64,000 nt of DNA from Candidatus Symbiopectobacterium sp. NZEC151 (GTDB lineage: Bacteria; Pseudomonadota; Gammaproteobacteria; Enterobacterales; Enterobacteriaceae), in assembly GCF_025962655.1 (NCBI RefSeq), contig NZ_JAGFPE010000001.1, positions 1,488,001 to 1,552,000 of the forward strand. The letters run 5' to 3'. Under the pieces are notes generated by a model. That model did no database searches, was not told the origin of the DNA, and saw only the letters and a program-made list of their open reading frames with translations. The translations under genes and the position numbers were made by a program. Below, piece by piece: positions 29,513 through 40,763 of this stretch (the first letter of the stretch is position 1; every line of letters starts with the position of its first letter).

Positions 29513-30607
29513 ATGAGTCGGCTATTTACCCCACTCGCGCTAGGCCCCGTCACATTGCCCAACCGCATTATCATTGCTCCCATGTGTCAGTATGCGGCCC
29601 AGAACGGTCTGGCAACCCCATGGCATACCATGCATTTAGGTAATCTGTCCCATTCAGGCGCCGGGTTGCTGATCATTGAAGCGACAGCGGTTGTACCTGA
29701 AGGCCGTATATCTCCTCAGGATTTAGGGCTGTGGAATGATGAAACCGAGCAGGCACTCGCCACCGCAATCAACGCCGTTAAAGCCTACTCCGCCATGCCA
29801 CTCGGCATTCAATTGGGCCACGCCGGGCGCAAAGCCTCCACCGCAGTACCGTGGCAAGGGCGGGCTCGCGTGAGTGAACAGCAAGGAGGCTGGCTGCCTG
29901 TTGCCCCTTCGGCCCTGCCTTATGACGATAATGAAACTGCACCAACGGCGATGTCGGCCCAGCAGATCGCGGATGTCGTCGCAGCCTTTGCCAATGCCGC
30001 TCAGCGCGCCGATCGCATCGGATTTGATGTGTTTGAAATCCATGCCGCACACGGCTATTTGCTGCATCAATTTCTGTCACCGTTGTCGAATGCGCGTGAC
30101 GATCGCTATGGCGGGGATTTGAATAACCGTATGCGTCTGGTACTTGAGGTTTTCCGCGCGGTACGTGAGGTTATCCCCGCGCACAAAGCCGTTGGCGTGC
30201 GCATTTCCGCCACCGATGGAGTGGAAGGCGGATGGGATCTCGAGCAGTCTGTTGCGCTCAGCCACGCGCTGCACGCTGCTGGCTGCGATTTTATGCATGT
30301 CTCAAGCGGCGGGCTCTCTCCGGCACAGCGTATTCAGCCAGGACCCAACTATCAGGTCAGCTATGCTGAGCGCATCAAGCGTGAGGTGGGGATCACCACC
30401 ATCGCAGTTGGTCTCATCACAGAGGCCGAGCAGGCTGAAGCGATTGTGGCGACAGGTCAGGCGGATGCTATCGGCATCGCGCGCGCTGTGCTCTATAACC
30501 CGCGCTGGCCATGGCATGCGGCCGCACGCCTGGGCGCACAAGTATCAACGCCGCCGCAATTCTGGCGTAGTGAACCGCATCACATTAAAAATCTGTTCCA
30601 ACATTGA
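29513..30607 (+). CDS. NADH:flavin oxidoreductase, Old Yellow Enzyme (YqjM-like)
   Basis: A 364-residue TIM-barrel FMN enzyme. APMCQYAAQNG near residue 23 has the Cys that tunes FMN in the YqjM (thermophilic-like) class; HLGNLSHSGAGLLIIEATAV, QLGHAGRK, and the substrate-binding HAAHGYLLHQFLSPLSNARDDRYGG near residue 178 are diagnostic. Such enzymes reduce activated C=C bonds (enones, nitro compounds); the physiological substrate is unknown. It is not at this spot in E. coli, where trhO and lpxL are neighbours. AAGGAAA lies before the ATG and a hairpin follows the stop. Confidence 0.9.
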   Translation: MSRLFTPLALGPVTLPNRIIIAPMCQYAAQNGLATPWHTMHLGNLSHSGAGLLIIEATAVVPEGRISPQDLGLWNDETEQALATAINAVKAYSAMPLGIQLGHAGRKASTAVPWQGRARVSEQQGGWLPVAPSALPYDDNETAPTAMSAQQIADVVAAFANAAQRADRIGFDVFEIHAAHGYLLHQFLSPLSNARDDRYGGDLNNRMRLVLEVFRAVREVIPAHKAVGVRISATDGVEGGWDLEQSVALSHALHAAGCDFMHVSSGGLSPAQRIQPGPNYQVSYAERIKREVGITTIAVGLITEAEQAEAIVATGQADAIGIARAVLYNPRWPWHAAARLGAQVSTPPQFWRSEPHHIKNLFQH

Positions 30608-30613
30608 GTATTC

Positions 30614-30639
30614 CCCCTCCCAGCCTTAAACGGGAGGGG
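30614..30639 (+). terminator. Terminator hairpin after the OYE gene
   Basis: CCCCTCCC and GGGAGGGG form an 8-bp stem with a 10-base loop, followed by TCTCTT, seven bases after the stop codon. Confidence 0.65.
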
Positions 30640-30895
30640 TCTCTTCAGCACAGACATCCCACCAAAGGTTAAACATCATTATTCTTCGATGCTAAGATAA
30701 AAGATGGATATTGATCATTGGGGTATTCCACATAGCCTTATGCAGGGTTAGCCTTCCAGTGCCGGAACGCTTTCCCGCATCATTATTACGATTGATGATG
30801 CACCGCACCACATTAGACACTATCACCTGGTGTGACTGACTTCTTTTAACAGCAAGCGCGTATAACTGCGCCTGCATTTTTTGATACTGGAACTC

Positions 30896-31816
30896 ATGAC
30901 ACAACTCCCATCATTCACGCGTTCATTATTACACCCTCGTTACTGGCTGACCTGGCTGGGGATCGCCACCCTCTATCTTGCCGTCTTACTGCCTTACCCG
31001 GTTATCTATCGTCTCGGCACCGCGCTAGGCCGTATCGCCATGCGCGTGATGAAGCACCGCGTGCACATCGCCGATCGCAATCTGGCACTCTGTTTTCCTG
31101 AGATGACCGAGCACGCGCGCGCCGCGTTGTTGCGTAAAAACTTTGAATCCGTGGGCATGGGGCTTTTAGAAACCGGCATGGCCTGGTTTTGGCCAGACTG
31201 GCGCATCGCCCGCTGGTTCACCGTCACTGGCCTTGAGCATCTGCGACCGCTGCGTGCAGAAAAACGTGGCGTACTGTTGATTGGCTTGCACTTTCTTACG
31301 CTGGAACTGGGGGCACGTATTTTCGGCATGCATAACCCAGGGATCGGCGTTTACCGACCCAATGACAATAAACTGATTGACTGGTTGCAAACCTGGGGCC
31401 GCATGCGCTCAAACAAGACCATGTTGGATCGCAAAGATCTCAAGGGCATGATCCGCGCCCTCAAGCAGGGGGAGATTATTTGGTATGCCCCCGACCATGA
31501 CTATGGTCCGCGCAGCAGCGTGTTTGTTCCCTTTTTTGCCATGGAGAACGCAGCCACCACCAGCGGGAGTTATTTGTTGGCAAAAGTGGCCAAACCCGCC
31601 ATTGTGCCGTTTGTCCCTCGGCGGCGAGAGGGTGGAAAAGGCTATGAATTGATCATCCAGCCCGCCGAATTTAGCGTACCGTTAGAGGATGAAACCACAA
31701 CAGCCACCTGGATGAACACGCTGGTAGAACAGAATGTGCTGCTGGCCCCCGACCAATATATGTGGCTACATCGCCGCTTTAAGACGCGTCCGGAAGGCGA
31801 ACCTGCGCTGTATTAA
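30896..31816 (+). CDS. lpxL: Kdo2-lipid IVA lauroyltransferase
   Basis: A 306-residue inner-membrane acyltransferase that adds a secondary laurate to lipid A, exactly the length of E. coli LpxL (HtrB). [11 protein letters not shown] is the N-terminal anchor; the catalytic H-x4-E motif is [10 protein letters not shown] near residue 132; [32 protein letters not shown] in separate stretches and the final [13 protein letters not shown] are conserved. The ATG at 30896 with CTGGAAC upstream is preferred over an in-frame TTG 15 bases earlier. Confidence 0.96.
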   Translation: MTQLPSFTRSLLHPRYWLTWLGIATLYLAVLLPYPVIYRLGTALGRIAMRVMKHRVHIADRNLALCFPEMTEHARAALLRKNFESVGMGLLETGMAWFWPDWRIARWFTVTGLEHLRPLRAEKRGVLLIGLHFLTLELGARIFGMHNPGIGVYRPNDNKLIDWLQTWGRMRSNKTMLDRKDLKGMIRALKQGEIIWYAPDHDYGPRSSVFVPFFAMENAATTSGSYLLAKVAKPAIVPFVPRRREGGKGYELIIQPAEFSVPLEDETTTATWMNTLVEQNVLLAPDQYMWLHRRFKTRPEGEPALY

Positions 31817-31843
31817 ATCGCCAGACATTACCGGCAGTGCAAT

Positions 31844-31873
31844 AAAAAAACAGCGGCATAGCCGCTGTTTTTT
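31844..31873. terminator. Bidirectional terminator between lpxL and opgH
   Basis: ACAGCGGC-ATA-GCCGCTGT with seven As before and six Ts after, between convergent genes. Confidence 0.93.
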
Positions 31874-31904
31874 ATGGGTAAAACACGCCGTTACGGTAAA
31901 ACCG

Positions 31905-34445
31905 TCAGGACTCCAACGCACGGTAGCGCTGATGCCAGGCGGCAAACTGCTGCGGGTTGTGCCACACCGCATAGTGCAATCGGGAGATCGTTACGGGATC
32001 GCTCAGCAGCACCAGACGTTGATTGTCGCTCAGCGCATCCAGATCCTGTTTCAACGCATCCGCCACGCGCTGGGCTCGGCCCTGCTCAACCGCACGGCTA
32101 AAGCCATGACGCGCCGTTGCCATTGCACTCGCCAACGCATTGAGCGAAGGATCGAAGACAGCCTGCACGAAACCATTTTCCAATTTACGCGCACGGTTGG
32201 CACGGAAATAGGTGTCCGTCGCCACCAGCTCGCGCGGCGGCTCGTACTCTTCCGGAATCAATAGCAGATTAGCACGCTTGCACGCCAACCCAATCGAGGC
32301 ACGGCTTGACATCACCGACACGAATGGCGACAGGATAAGCGAGAAAACGATCGGCGACAGCCACCACAGGAAACGCAAATCCAGCCAGGCCATGCCAATG
32401 GCCCAGACCAGACCCAACACCAGTTGCGAGCCGTGACGCGCAAAGGCTTCGCTCCACGGCGTGGCATCATCATCACGCTGCGGTGATTTCCACTGCACAG
32501 ACCATCCCAGGAAGGCACTGACCACGAAAACGGTGTGGAACAACATACGCACCGGGGCCAGCAACACCGAAAACAGCATCTCCAGCAGCAGCGACAGGAA
32601 AACGCGCACGGCACCACCGTAAGGCTTCGCCCCCTTGGCCCATACCAGAATCACGCTCAGTAATTTTGGCAGGAACAGCAGCACCAACGTGGTCGAGAAC
32701 AAGGCAATCGCCAATTCAGGACGCCATTGAGGCCATACAGGGAACAGCTGACGCGGTTGAAGGAAGTATTGCGGCTCCATCAGCGTATGCACCACTTGCA
32801 GTGCCGTTGACAGTACCAGGAACATGAACCACAGCGGCGCGGAAAGGTAAGACATTACCCCGGTCAGGAACACGGCACGGTGTACCGGGTGCATCCCTTT
32901 CACCAGGAACAACCGGAAGTTCATCAGGTTACCGTGACACCAGCGGCGATCGCGCTTAAGTTCATCGAGCAGGTTGGGCGGCAGTTCCTCATAGGAGCCG
33001 GGCAGATCGTAGGCAATCCATACTCCCCAACCCGCACGGCGCATCAGTGCTGCTTCAACAAAGTCATGGGATAAAATCGCGCCCGCAAACGAGCCTTCAC
33101 CGGGCAGCGGCGCCAGCGCACAGTGCTCGATAAACGGTTTCACGCGGATGATGGCGTTATGGCCCCAGTAATGCGACTCGCCCAGTTGCCAGAAATGCAG
33201 GCCGGCGGTAAACAACGGCCCGTACACGCGTGTCGCGAACTGCTGGCAGCGTGCATACAGGGTATCCATCCCGGAGGCTTTGGGGGACGACTGGATAATC
33301 CCGGCATTGGGGTTGGCTTCCATCAGACGCACCAATTGCGTCAGACATTCACCGCTCATCACGCTGTCGGCATCCAATATCACCATGTAGCTGTATTGGC
33401 TGCCCCAACGGCGGCAGAAATCATCGATGTTACCGCTCTTACGTTTCACGCGACGGCGACGTCGGCGATAGAAGATACGGCCAAACCCATCCACTTCACG
33501 GCACAGGTCCATCCAGGCTTTCTGCTCTGCAACGCATTTGTCCGGGTCGTTACTGTCACTCAAGACATACAGATCGAAGTGATCGAGCTGTCCGGTGGCC
33601 GCTACCGATTCGTAGGTTGCCCGTAATCCGGCGAACACGCGTTCAACGTCTTCGTTACAGATGGGCATGATCAACGCCGTTCTGTGCTCGGGATTGAGTG
33701 GCTCATCCCCTACCGTCGTCGACGAAATACTGTATTTGTCTTTGCCGATCAGCAGTTGTAAAAAGCCCATCAGCGCAGTCCAAAAACCGGCCGAGACCCA
33801 ACAGAACAACACGGCAAACAGCACCAAAATACCGCTTTGCAGGATATAAGGCAGAACCTGCATAAAGGAGCGCAGGAAAGGCTGATTCACCATCGCGAAC
33901 GGATCGATCAGCGCCCATCCCTGATAAGGCAAAATGGTTTTCATGTACCAGGTGGCGATTGCCGTTTGGAACAATGTCAGGATAAGCAGGGTGTAACGGC
34001 GCAGCGTACCCACCATTCTCCAGCGATTCTCGGCAATCTTCTCTTCCGGGCTGGCATGAGGACGGCTCGGTGCCGGGGAGCGCCCCAGCATACTTTCCCA
34101 CCAGCGCACCAGCGGGTTGGTGCGCCACATATCAGGAAACATCGACGCACGTTTGATCGTGGGCATCGCCTGTAAGGCGGCGCGCCCTTCTTTGTCAGCA
34201 GCCACCGGTTTAACCGCCGTCGCCGTATCGGGCCAGGCGGCATCCAGACGCGCCTTAACGGATTGCAGCGGCGAATCATCTTCCGTCAGCAGCGTCGCAG
34301 GGGATTCCCCCTGCGCCAGAGCCCGATGTATGGCAGAGGGATTTTCACGCTCAGCCTGAGGCAACGCATGCTGCAACGCCTCCGCCGCTTGCGCGGACAG
34401 AGGCAATTTCCCGATATAATCAGGGCTCGAGATTAACTTATTCAT
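31905..34445 (-). CDS. opgH: Osmoregulated periplasmic glucan glucosyltransferase
   Basis: An 846-residue inner-membrane glycosyltransferase family 2 enzyme (E. coli MdoH 847) that polymerises UDP-glucose into beta-1,2 glucan backbones and exports them. Cytoplasmic catalytic features are [15 protein letters not shown] near residue 253, DADSVMSG near 350 and [13 protein letters not shown] near 498, flanked by transmembrane helices (about 140-215 and 515-690). The N-terminal cytoplasmic tail senses UDP-glucose and FtsZ in E. coli. It overlaps opgG by 8 bases, so it is translationally coupled. Loss of opgGH reduces virulence in soft-rot bacteria, which fits the inferred lifestyle. Confidence 0.97.
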   Translation of the reverse strand: MNKLISSPDYIGKLPLSAQAAEALQHALPQAERENPSAIHRALAQGESPATLLTEDDSPLQSVKARLDAAWPDTATAVKPVAADKEGRAALQAMPTIKRASMFPDMWRTNPLVRWWESMLGRSPAPSRPHASPEEKIAENRWRMVGTLRRYTLLILTLFQTAIATWYMKTILPYQGWALIDPFAMVNQPFLRSFMQVLPYILQSGILVLFAVLFCWVSAGFWTALMGFLQLLIGKDKYSISSTTVGDEPLNPEHRTALIMPICNEDVERVFAGLRATYESVAATGQLDHFDLYVLSDSNDPDKCVAEQKAWMDLCREVDGFGRIFYRRRRRRVKRKSGNIDDFCRRWGSQYSYMVILDADSVMSGECLTQLVRLMEANPNAGIIQSSPKASGMDTLYARCQQFATRVYGPLFTAGLHFWQLGESHYWGHNAIIRVKPFIEHCALAPLPGEGSFAGAILSHDFVEAALMRRAGWGVWIAYDLPGSYEELPPNLLDELKRDRRWCHGNLMNFRLFLVKGMHPVHRAVFLTGVMSYLSAPLWFMFLVLSTALQVVHTLMEPQYFLQPRQLFPVWPQWRPELAIALFSTTLVLLFLPKLLSVILVWAKGAKPYGGAVRVFLSLLLEMLFSVLLAPVRMLFHTVFVVSAFLGWSVQWKSPQRDDDATPWSEAFARHGSQLVLGLVWAIGMAWLDLRFLWWLSPIVFSLILSPFVSVMSSRASIGLACKRANLLLIPEEYEPPRELVATDTYFRANRARKLENGFVQAVFDPSLNALASAMATARHGFSRAVEQGRAQRVADALKQDLDALSDNQRLVLLSDPVTISRLHYAVWHNPQQFAAWHQRYRALES

Positions 34446-36006
34446 TGGCAGGTAGCTGATAGCTCCAGGTTTCCGATAACAGCGTTTCGCCGTTCACCAA
34501 CGCAGCGCGCAGCTCGGTTGGCTGTTTAGGATCTTTCACACGCAGACGCAGTGTCAAACGCCAGCCGCGCGTTACCGGATTATAGCGAACATTGTTCTCA
34601 ACGATTTCACCGTTGTCGCCAATGCTGACTTGAGAGGTCACAGGCGTCGCCTCTTCCATCTCTTTCATCATCGGACCGGCAAAATCGACCAGGAACGCAA
34701 CGGTGCCATCCGGTTGGCGAATCAGGTTAGACTGTTTCACATCCCCGGTGGAACGCATGGTGCGCTGAACGTAGGCCAATTCAGGTGAATGCAATTGCTC
34801 TTCGTCACGCGTGAAATGCAGGCGATAGCCCACTTCCAGCGGCTTGCCGATTTCAGGCAGCACTTCCGGCGTCCAGAACGCAACGATGTTATCATTGGTT
34901 TCATCGGCTGTCGGAATTTCCACCAGTTCGACTTTCCCTTTACCCCACTCGCCCTTGGTTTCAACCCAGCCGCTGGGGCGCAGATCGTAACGGTCATCCA
35001 GATCTTCATAGCTGGAGAAGTCACGCCCACGTTGCAGCAGACCGAAGCCTTTCGGGTTTTCAATCGAATAGGTGCTGACCGACAGGTGTTTCGGGTTATT
35101 CAGCGGACGCCAAATCCACTCACCGTTGCCCGCGTGAATAGATAAGCCGTTGGAGTCGTGCAGCGCTCCACGGTAGTTCAGCGTCGGTGAAGGCTGGTTC
35201 GGCCCAAACAGGAACATACTGGTCAACGGTGCCAGCCCCAGTTTGCCTACGCGAGCGCGCAGGAACACTTTGGCCTGAACGTCAACCACGCTGTCGCGTC
35301 CTGGGTAAATGACAAAACGGTATGCGCCCGTGGCACGCGGTGAATCGAGCAGCGCGTAGACCAGCAGGTGCTTATCATTGGGTTTTGGACGTTCGATCCA
35401 AAACTCGCGGAAGCGCGGGAACTCTTCCCCGGAGGGTAATGCCGTGTCAATCGCCAGACCGCGAGCAGAAAGGCCGTAAGTCTGCCCTTTGCCAATCACA
35501 CGGAAATAGCTGGCACCCAGCATGCTGACAATCTCGTCATCCTTGCCAAGCTTATTGATGGGATACAGGATTTTGAAGCCTGCAAAACCGAGATTCTTCA
35601 CGACCTCTGCATCGTGATTCACCGTACCGAAATCGAAATATTCCGGTGAATAGGCGATCTCGTTAACCTCAGTGGCCGTCACTTCGTTGATTCTCACCGG
35701 CGTGTCAAAATACATGCCCTGATGATAGAACTGAATGCGAAACGGCGTTTGCAGGTTATTCCAGTATGACTTCTCCTGGTTAAAACGAATCTGCTGATAA
35801 TCAGCAAATTTCATATCGCGGAACTGGGCGGGAAGATTGCTCTTCTGCGCTTCATAGCCTTTAGCTGCCAGTTTTTCAGCTTGCGCCGCCACATCATCCA
35901 GCGAGAATGCCCAGGCAGGCAACGCAGTGAAAGACAACACAATCGCTGCGGACAGCCAGCGCAGATTCGCCACTCGACGTTCAACCCCAAAATTATTAAC
36001 CAGCAC
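34438..36006 (-). CDS. opgG: Periplasmic glucan biosynthesis protein OpgG
   Basis: A 522-residue secreted protein (E. coli 511) needed for osmoregulated periplasmic glucans, acting in the periplasm on the nascent chain. A signal peptide (about residues 15-33, ending ALPAWA) precedes the beta-sandwich catalytic-like domain with [16 protein letters not shown] and GASYFRVIG, and an Ig-like C-terminal domain ending WSYQLPANE. The chosen GTG at 36006 has CAGGGGGAG upstream; a shorter start is also possible. Confidence 0.96.
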   Translation of the reverse strand: MLVNNFGVERRVANLRWLSAAIVLSFTALPAWAFSLDDVAAQAEKLAAKGYEAQKSNLPAQFRDMKFADYQQIRFNQEKSYWNNLQTPFRIQFYHQGMYFDTPVRINEVTATEVNEIAYSPEYFDFGTVNHDAEVVKNLGFAGFKILYPINKLGKDDEIVSMLGASYFRVIGKGQTYGLSARGLAIDTALPSGEEFPRFREFWIERPKPNDKHLLVYALLDSPRATGAYRFVIYPGRDSVVDVQAKVFLRARVGKLGLAPLTSMFLFGPNQPSPTLNYRGALHDSNGLSIHAGNGEWIWRPLNNPKHLSVSTYSIENPKGFGLLQRGRDFSSYEDLDDRYDLRPSGWVETKGEWGKGKVELVEIPTADETNDNIVAFWTPEVLPEIGKPLEVGYRLHFTRDEEQLHSPELAYVQRTMRSTGDVKQSNLIRQPDGTVAFLVDFAGPMMKEMEEATPVTSQVSIGDNGEIVENNVRYNPVTRGWRLTLRLRVKDPKQPTELRAALVNGETLLSETWSYQLPANE

Positions 36007-36508
36007 AGCTCCCCCTGTTCGTGTGCTTAAATCAACTAAAATCCATATTAATGGATAAGTTAACCTTCCGACAACTTGATAAAAGCCCGGTTCATCATGA
36101 TAGGTCAGCGTTTAAACAACGCAAACTGCAACCCCGATAAATTTCTGTAAAAAATCGAAAATTAGAGTGGATACTCCGTCACCGGTCAGCCGTTGGCAAC
36201 CCCTTGGGGTTATTTATGCCATCGACGTGATGCTTACCTACAATTCTACCTGTTGCACTGTTAGCAAAACACCCTATTTATGCTGTGGTTGCAGAGAAAA
36301 CATGCTTCTTTTGTTAACACGGTTACCATGAAGTTTCCTCATGCGCGTTTTTCAAGAATAATCCGAACATTTACGCGCTAGCGCATTAAAAAACTCGGTT
36401 GCAACACGGATTGCACCCGTTGGTAACAAAATCGCGTTAAATCAGGTACAGTAGGATGACATATTCAAGCCTGTCCACCTACTTGCATCGACGCTGACTG
36501 ATTCTCAC
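36007..36508. promoter_or_regulatory. Divergent regulatory region of opgG and the DUF2946 gene
   Basis: About 500 bases, AT-rich, without a gene I can support. It must contain the opgGH promoter on the minus side and a promoter for 36509 on the plus side. I could not identify a convincing Fur or copper-regulator operator. Confidence 0.45.
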
Positions 36509-36883
36509 ATGAACACATTGCGCCACAATAAAATCGCCACCACGCTAAGCCTCTTCGCGTTGCTGCTGATTTTTATCGCGCCAATCGTTTCACAGGCGTT
36601 AATGCGGCATGATTATACTCCGCCCGCTCATACTCAGCACCATCATTCTCATAGCAAACCGGCAACACCGTCACCGATGTCATCCGGCGTAACCATGGAG
36701 CACGACGCTTGTGGTTACTGCGGGCTGTTATCTCATCACCCGGCGCTGTTTCCTGAAAACTCACCGCCGGTTGCTCCACGGTTCGTCCCTCAGTTACCCG
36801 CGAATGAACAACATCCACGGCACAAGATTGCCACCGCGTTTTATCGCGCCCATTCGCCTCGCGCACCGCCGACAGTCATATAA
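36509..36883 (+). CDS. DUF2946-like His-rich membrane-anchored protein
   Basis: A 124-residue protein with one N-terminal hydrophobic helix (about residues 10-30) that is either a signal peptide or anchor. The exported part has a histidine cluster HTQHHHSHSKP near residue 41 and HDACGYCGLLSHHP near residue 65. CxxC next to His-His is a plausible metal-binding site, and DUF2946 proteins are commonly beside TonB receptors or PepSY proteins of metal (often copper or iron) uptake. No ribosome site stands out before the ATG. The PepSY gene follows after 106 bases. Family assignment rests on the pattern, not on a search. Confidence 0.72.
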   Translation: MNTLRHNKIATTLSLFALLLIFIAPIVSQALMRHDYTPPAHTQHHHSHSKPATPSPMSSGVTMEHDACGYCGLLSHHPALFPENSPPVAPRFVPQLPANEQHPRHKIATAFYRAHSPRAPPTVI

Positions 36884-36989
36884 CACAACCCTAAGCACAA
36901 AAATTTGATATTGGATAACGTCCTGTCACAAGACGACGTCTCCTTTTCCTTTATTTTCTTCTTGTTACGATGACAAGGGCTCCCATGCT

Positions 36990-38411
36990 ATGGATACCGT
37001 AATCGCTGAAAAAAAGCCCCTCTCTGCGGCGGTAATGGCGCTTTTCTTACGCTTGCATTTCTATATCGGTCTGTTCGTTGGGCCATTTATCTTTGTTGCT
37101 GCCCTGACCGGCACGCTGTATGTGCTGACACCACAGATTGAAGAACGTCTGTATACGCAGCAACTGCATGTTGATGTGTCCGGCGCGGCGCAACCGCTCG
37201 CCGCACAGATAGCCGCCGCGCAGGCTGCACTGGCTGAGCAGCCCGCAGCCCAATGGCTGGCGATACGCCCTGCGCCCACGCCGCGCGACACCAGCCGTGT
37301 GCTGTTTCGCCTCCCAGATTTCGCTCCTTCTGAATACCTCGCCGTGTTTGTTAATCCGAGCACGCTGGCGATACAGGGTCAGTTCAAGGTGTATGGCACA
37401 TCAGGAATATTGCCGTTGCGAACCTGGCTCGATCGTTTGCATCAGGGGTTGTTTCTCGGTTCCGTTGGCCGCCTCTATAGCGAACTGGCCGCCTCATGGC
37501 TGTGGATCGCCGCACTCGGTGGCGTCTATCTGTGGTGGAGAACGCGTATGCCTTCGCGAGTCGCGCCTCGCCGTAAATTGCCGCTCGCAGCCCGCTTGCG
37601 CTCTGTGCACAGCACGCTGGGGCTGACGTTACTCGTCGGGATGCTGTTTTTCTCCGCCACCGGGCTGACCTGGTCACAATGGGCGGGCAATAATATCGGC
37701 GTATGGCGCAACGCATTGGGTTGGCAAACCCCAGCACTGAATACCGCGCTTATCCACCATCCCGCCACAGCCGCACCGGACGCCCATGCCGAACACCGCG
37801 GCGAGGCCATGGTTCATCACTCCGCACCGCCATTGGTATTAGATAACGCCGATAGTGTATTGGCGATAGCACGGCAAGCGGGGATCAGCGCAAATAAACT
37901 GGAGATCCGCCCGGCAAAAACCGCACATAACGCCTGGACCGTGACTGAAATTGAGCGGAGGTGGCCGACGCAGGCCGATATGGTTGCCATTAATCCCGAC
38001 AGCGGTGCTGTCGTCGATTACGTCAGATTCGCCGATTACCCTTTTGCAGCCAAACTGACGCGCTGGGGGATCGATGCCCATATGGGCGTATTGTTCGGAT
38101 TGCCGAATCAATTGATTCTGGCGGCGTTCGGCCTGGGGCTGTGCGCCCTGATTGCGTGGGGATACCGCCTGTGGTGGCTGCGTCGGCAGCGCCCTGGCGG
38201 CCAACCACACCCGGCTAACACCCTTTTCGCCGCGTTCACCGCATTGCCGCTCGCGGTACGCGTACTGGCAGGCAGCATCGCGCTGCTACTGGGCGGGTGT
38301 TTACCGGTCATGGGCGGCAGCCTGTTGATATTCTTGTTGATAGACATCGTGCGGTGGCGACGTTATCAAGCAATACAAAACGCGGATGCGCTGCCGCACA
38401 CAACGCAGTGA
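36990..38411 (+). CDS. PepSY-associated transmembrane protein
   Basis: A 473-residue inner-membrane protein of the PepSY_TM (PiuB/FpvG-like) group. Four or more helices are visible: LHFYIGLFVGPFIFVAALTG near residue 26, ASWLWIAALGGVYLWWR near 166, LGLTLLVGMLFFSATGLTW near 210, and two C-terminal helices near 370-440. Large periplasmic PepSY segments lie between, with a His-rich stretch (HAEHRGEAMVHHS near 262). Members reduce or handle siderophore- or metal-bound iron/copper; substrate here is unknown. It is probably co-transcribed with the His-rich gene upstream, and a strong hairpin follows. Confidence 0.86.
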   Translation: MDTVIAEKKPLSAAVMALFLRLHFYIGLFVGPFIFVAALTGTLYVLTPQIEERLYTQQLHVDVSGAAQPLAAQIAAAQAALAEQPAAQWLAIRPAPTPRDTSRVLFRLPDFAPSEYLAVFVNPSTLAIQGQFKVYGTSGILPLRTWLDRLHQGLFLGSVGRLYSELAASWLWIAALGGVYLWWRTRMPSRVAPRRKLPLAARLRSVHSTLGLTLLVGMLFFSATGLTWSQWAGNNIGVWRNALGWQTPALNTALIHHPATAAPDAHAEHRGEAMVHHSAPPLVLDNADSVLAIARQAGISANKLEIRPAKTAHNAWTVTEIERRWPTQADMVAINPDSGAVVDYVRFADYPFAAKLTRWGIDAHMGVLFGLPNQLILAAFGLGLCALIAWGYRLWWLRRQRPGGQPHPANTLFAAFTALPLAVRVLAGSIALLLGGCLPVMGGSLLIFLLIDIVRWRRYQAIQNADALPHTTQ

Positions 38412-38430
38412 TTGCTCACGAAGGGAATAA

Positions 38431-38459
38431 CCCGGCTCTGCCGAGGGTGCAGAGCCGGG
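38431..38459. terminator. Hairpin between PepSY and chemoreceptor genes
   Basis: CCCGGCTCTGC and GCAGAGCCGGG form a perfect 11-bp stem with a 7-base loop between convergent genes, without long T-runs. Confidence 0.7.
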
Positions 38460-38465
38460 AGAACC

Positions 38466-40067
38466 TTATGCGCCGGACATCAAGCGAAGGGTGCCTTGAT
38501 GCGCTACCGGGTCCTCGTGGTAGCTGCCCAGTTTGAAAATGCTGACCGTGCTGGTCAGCGCCTGAGCTTGCTCTTGCAAAGACAATGCCGCAGCAGCAGA
38601 TTCTTCAACCAGCGCCGCATTTTGCTGGGTGGTGGTGTCTATCTGCCCCACGGCCAGGTTGATCTGATTAACGCCATCGCTCTGTTCACGGCTTGCCTGA
38701 GCAATTTCGGTGACGATGCCGTTAACCCCTTCAACGTTAGTGACCAGTGTTTGCATGGAAACGGCGGTTTTCTCCACCAGAACCATCCCCTGGCGCACCT
38801 TTTCTACGGAGCCATCAATCAGCTCTTTAATTTCTTTCGCGGCTGTCGCGCTGCGCTGCGCCAGCGCGCGAACCTCGCTCGCCACCACGGCAAAACCACG
38901 TCCCTGCTCGCCGGCACGCGCCGCTTCAACGGCCGCGTTCAGCGCCAGAATATTGGTTTGAAAAGCAATGCTGTCAATCACACCAATGATTTCCGCCATC
39001 CGCTGTGAGGATTCACGGATGCCGCGCATTTCGGTGGTGACATCATTCATCAACTCACCGCTCTCGCGTACCGTTTGTGAGCCCTGAGCGGCGAGCTGTG
39101 TCGCTTCCGTAGTATTATCTGCGGTGTTTTTAATGGTTGCCGTTAATTGCTCCATTGAGGAGGCCGTTTGCTCCAGCGAACTGGCCTGCTCTTCCGTACG
39201 CGCGGACAAATCCTGATTGCCTGCGGCGATCTGGCCTGCGGCACTGGATATACTTTCCGCCCCATCCCGCACCTGGCTGACAATATGGCGTAGGCTGTCA
39301 TTCATATTCCTCAACGCCTGTAGCAATAAACCGGTTTCATCCTGGCGCGTGACAAGAATATCCGAAGAGAGATCGCCGGTAGACACGCGTTCAGCAATGG
39401 ACAATGCCTCGTTAAGCGGGTGTGTAACGCTGCGTGTGATGGCGGCAGCCACGATCACGCTCAGTAAAATGGCGGCAAGGATCATGCCCACCAGTAACAA
39501 GCGGGTGTTCGTATAGCTTTGCGCCACCTGCTGCTGTGAAACAGACATCTGGTCATCACGGTGGTCAATAAATGCGCTAATGGCAGATTTGTAGGCCTGA
39601 ATGCTTTTCTCTGTTGCCGTTATAAACTCGTTGCGTGCAGCAGCGGTATCACCGGCGTTGATAAACCCAGAGAATTTGGTGCTGGAGGTATGAAAATCCC
39701 CACGGGCCTGATTAATATCCTGCAATATCTCCTGTGAGCGCGTGTCATTGGCGGATTTACGTAACTCTTCCATCAGGGCTGAAACAGTGACCGTTCGCTG
39801 CTTCATCGACTCCATCTCTTTTTTGATATCCTGTTCTGATGTCGTCAACAATACGCGTTGTTGGCTAAGTGCATAGCCATTAAGTTCACCAATCAGTTGG
39901 TTCCCCTTTACCGTGAGCGGATAGTCACTCGCCACAATTTTGTCTATCTGAGTGTTAAAATCGGCCAGTCGTCCCAATGACACCACGCCAACGACCAACA
40001 ACATTAATACCAGGAGTGCAAACCCTATTCCTAGACGATATCCAATACGCCAATTTGACAGATTCAT
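38466..40067 (-). CDS. Methyl-accepting chemotaxis protein
   Basis: A 533-residue chemoreceptor. The cytoplasmic N-terminus is followed by a transmembrane helix (about residues 13-33), a periplasmic four-helix-bundle sensor (about 35-190), a second helix (about 192-212), a HAMP domain and the signalling hairpin with [26 protein letters not shown] in its tip near residue 390. The ligand is unknown. The C-terminus ends TLRLMSGA and lacks an NWETF-like CheR-tether, so it is probably methylated with help from other receptors. The ATG 40067 has AAAGGA 7 bases upstream; the longer in-frame form extends through non-conserved sequence. No che genes are nearby. Confidence 0.93.
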   Translation of the reverse strand: MNLSNWRIGYRLGIGFALLVLMLLVVGVVSLGRLADFNTQIDKIVASDYPLTVKGNQLIGELNGYALSQQRVLLTTSEQDIKKEMESMKQRTVTVSALMEELRKSANDTRSQEILQDINQARGDFHTSSTKFSGFINAGDTAAARNEFITATEKSIQAYKSAISAFIDHRDDQMSVSQQQVAQSYTNTRLLLVGMILAAILLSVIVAAAITRSVTHPLNEALSIAERVSTGDLSSDILVTRQDETGLLLQALRNMNDSLRHIVSQVRDGAESISSAAGQIAAGNQDLSARTEEQASSLEQTASSMEQLTATIKNTADNTTEATQLAAQGSQTVRESGELMNDVTTEMRGIRESSQRMAEIIGVIDSIAFQTNILALNAAVEAARAGEQGRGFAVVASEVRALAQRSATAAKEIKELIDGSVEKVRQGMVLVEKTAVSMQTLVTNVEGVNGIVTEIAQASREQSDGVNQINLAVGQIDTTTQQNAALVEESAAAALSLQEQAQALTSTVSIFKLGSYHEDPVAHQGTLRLMSGA

Positions 40068-40763
40068 ATAAATTCCTTTATTCATCTTTACTATAAACGT
40101 TGCGGCATGATTGCTGACCGTTTCGTTCAACAGAAGTCTATTCACTGAATAGCGGCATGCGCTATTTATCCCTGTAGATTTGACATCAACACATTGCATC
40201 AACCAAAGGATGGCGACACACATGCGAGATAATCGAATATGTTAGCTGCGCGAGTGCGGCATTAAATCTTGCATGAAACCCGTTCATTAGAACAATCCTT
40301 GTCATTGTTTAATACGCCGCACCATCAATAAAAAGCCAATAAAATTCATTAAGATAAACACAAATCAACTTTCTGATAGTTACGAAAAAAACCATACTCT
40401 CATCCCGGGTATGGCTGTATTCACGCAAATCCAGAGACTTATGTTCAACGGCATATTATACGATTTCTTTACTGATTGAATGAAATTTATATGTCTATTT
40501 TTATTTACAAAAGCCACATACCACCATAATCGATCATTATGCACATATTTATCTGTATTCAAGGTAAATTATAGTCGCTGGCCGTGCAGATTCAGCCTTA
40601 ACAAATTTAAAACATTTTTGAGTAAATAACCGGGGAGGCTTCCCCATAGCAAACAGGATAATCAGAAAACCGATAGACGTTAATGCGCACATTGCTCCCT
40701 TGCCTTTAAGCAGGGGAGCAATATTATTGATATGTTAATCACAGCCATCTTAAAATATCGACG
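40068..40763. other. Long AT-rich intergenic region
   Basis: About 700 bases upstream of the chemoreceptor with no supported gene. A 60-codon minus-strand frame at 40380-40562 is AT-rich, has no ribosome site and is rejected. It contains the chemoreceptor promoter region and a hairpin at the end. Confidence 0.4.
40691..40722 (-). terminator. Inverted repeat after the 40764 gene
   Basis: ATTGCTCCC pairs with GGGAGCAAT with three more pairs inside (TTGC/GCAG, one wobble) and an 8-base loop, about 42 bases after the stop. Confidence 0.55.

Noticed and set aside
40380-40562. 60-codon minus-strand frame upstream of the chemoreceptor
   Set aside because: AT-rich, no ribosome site and no recognisable features.
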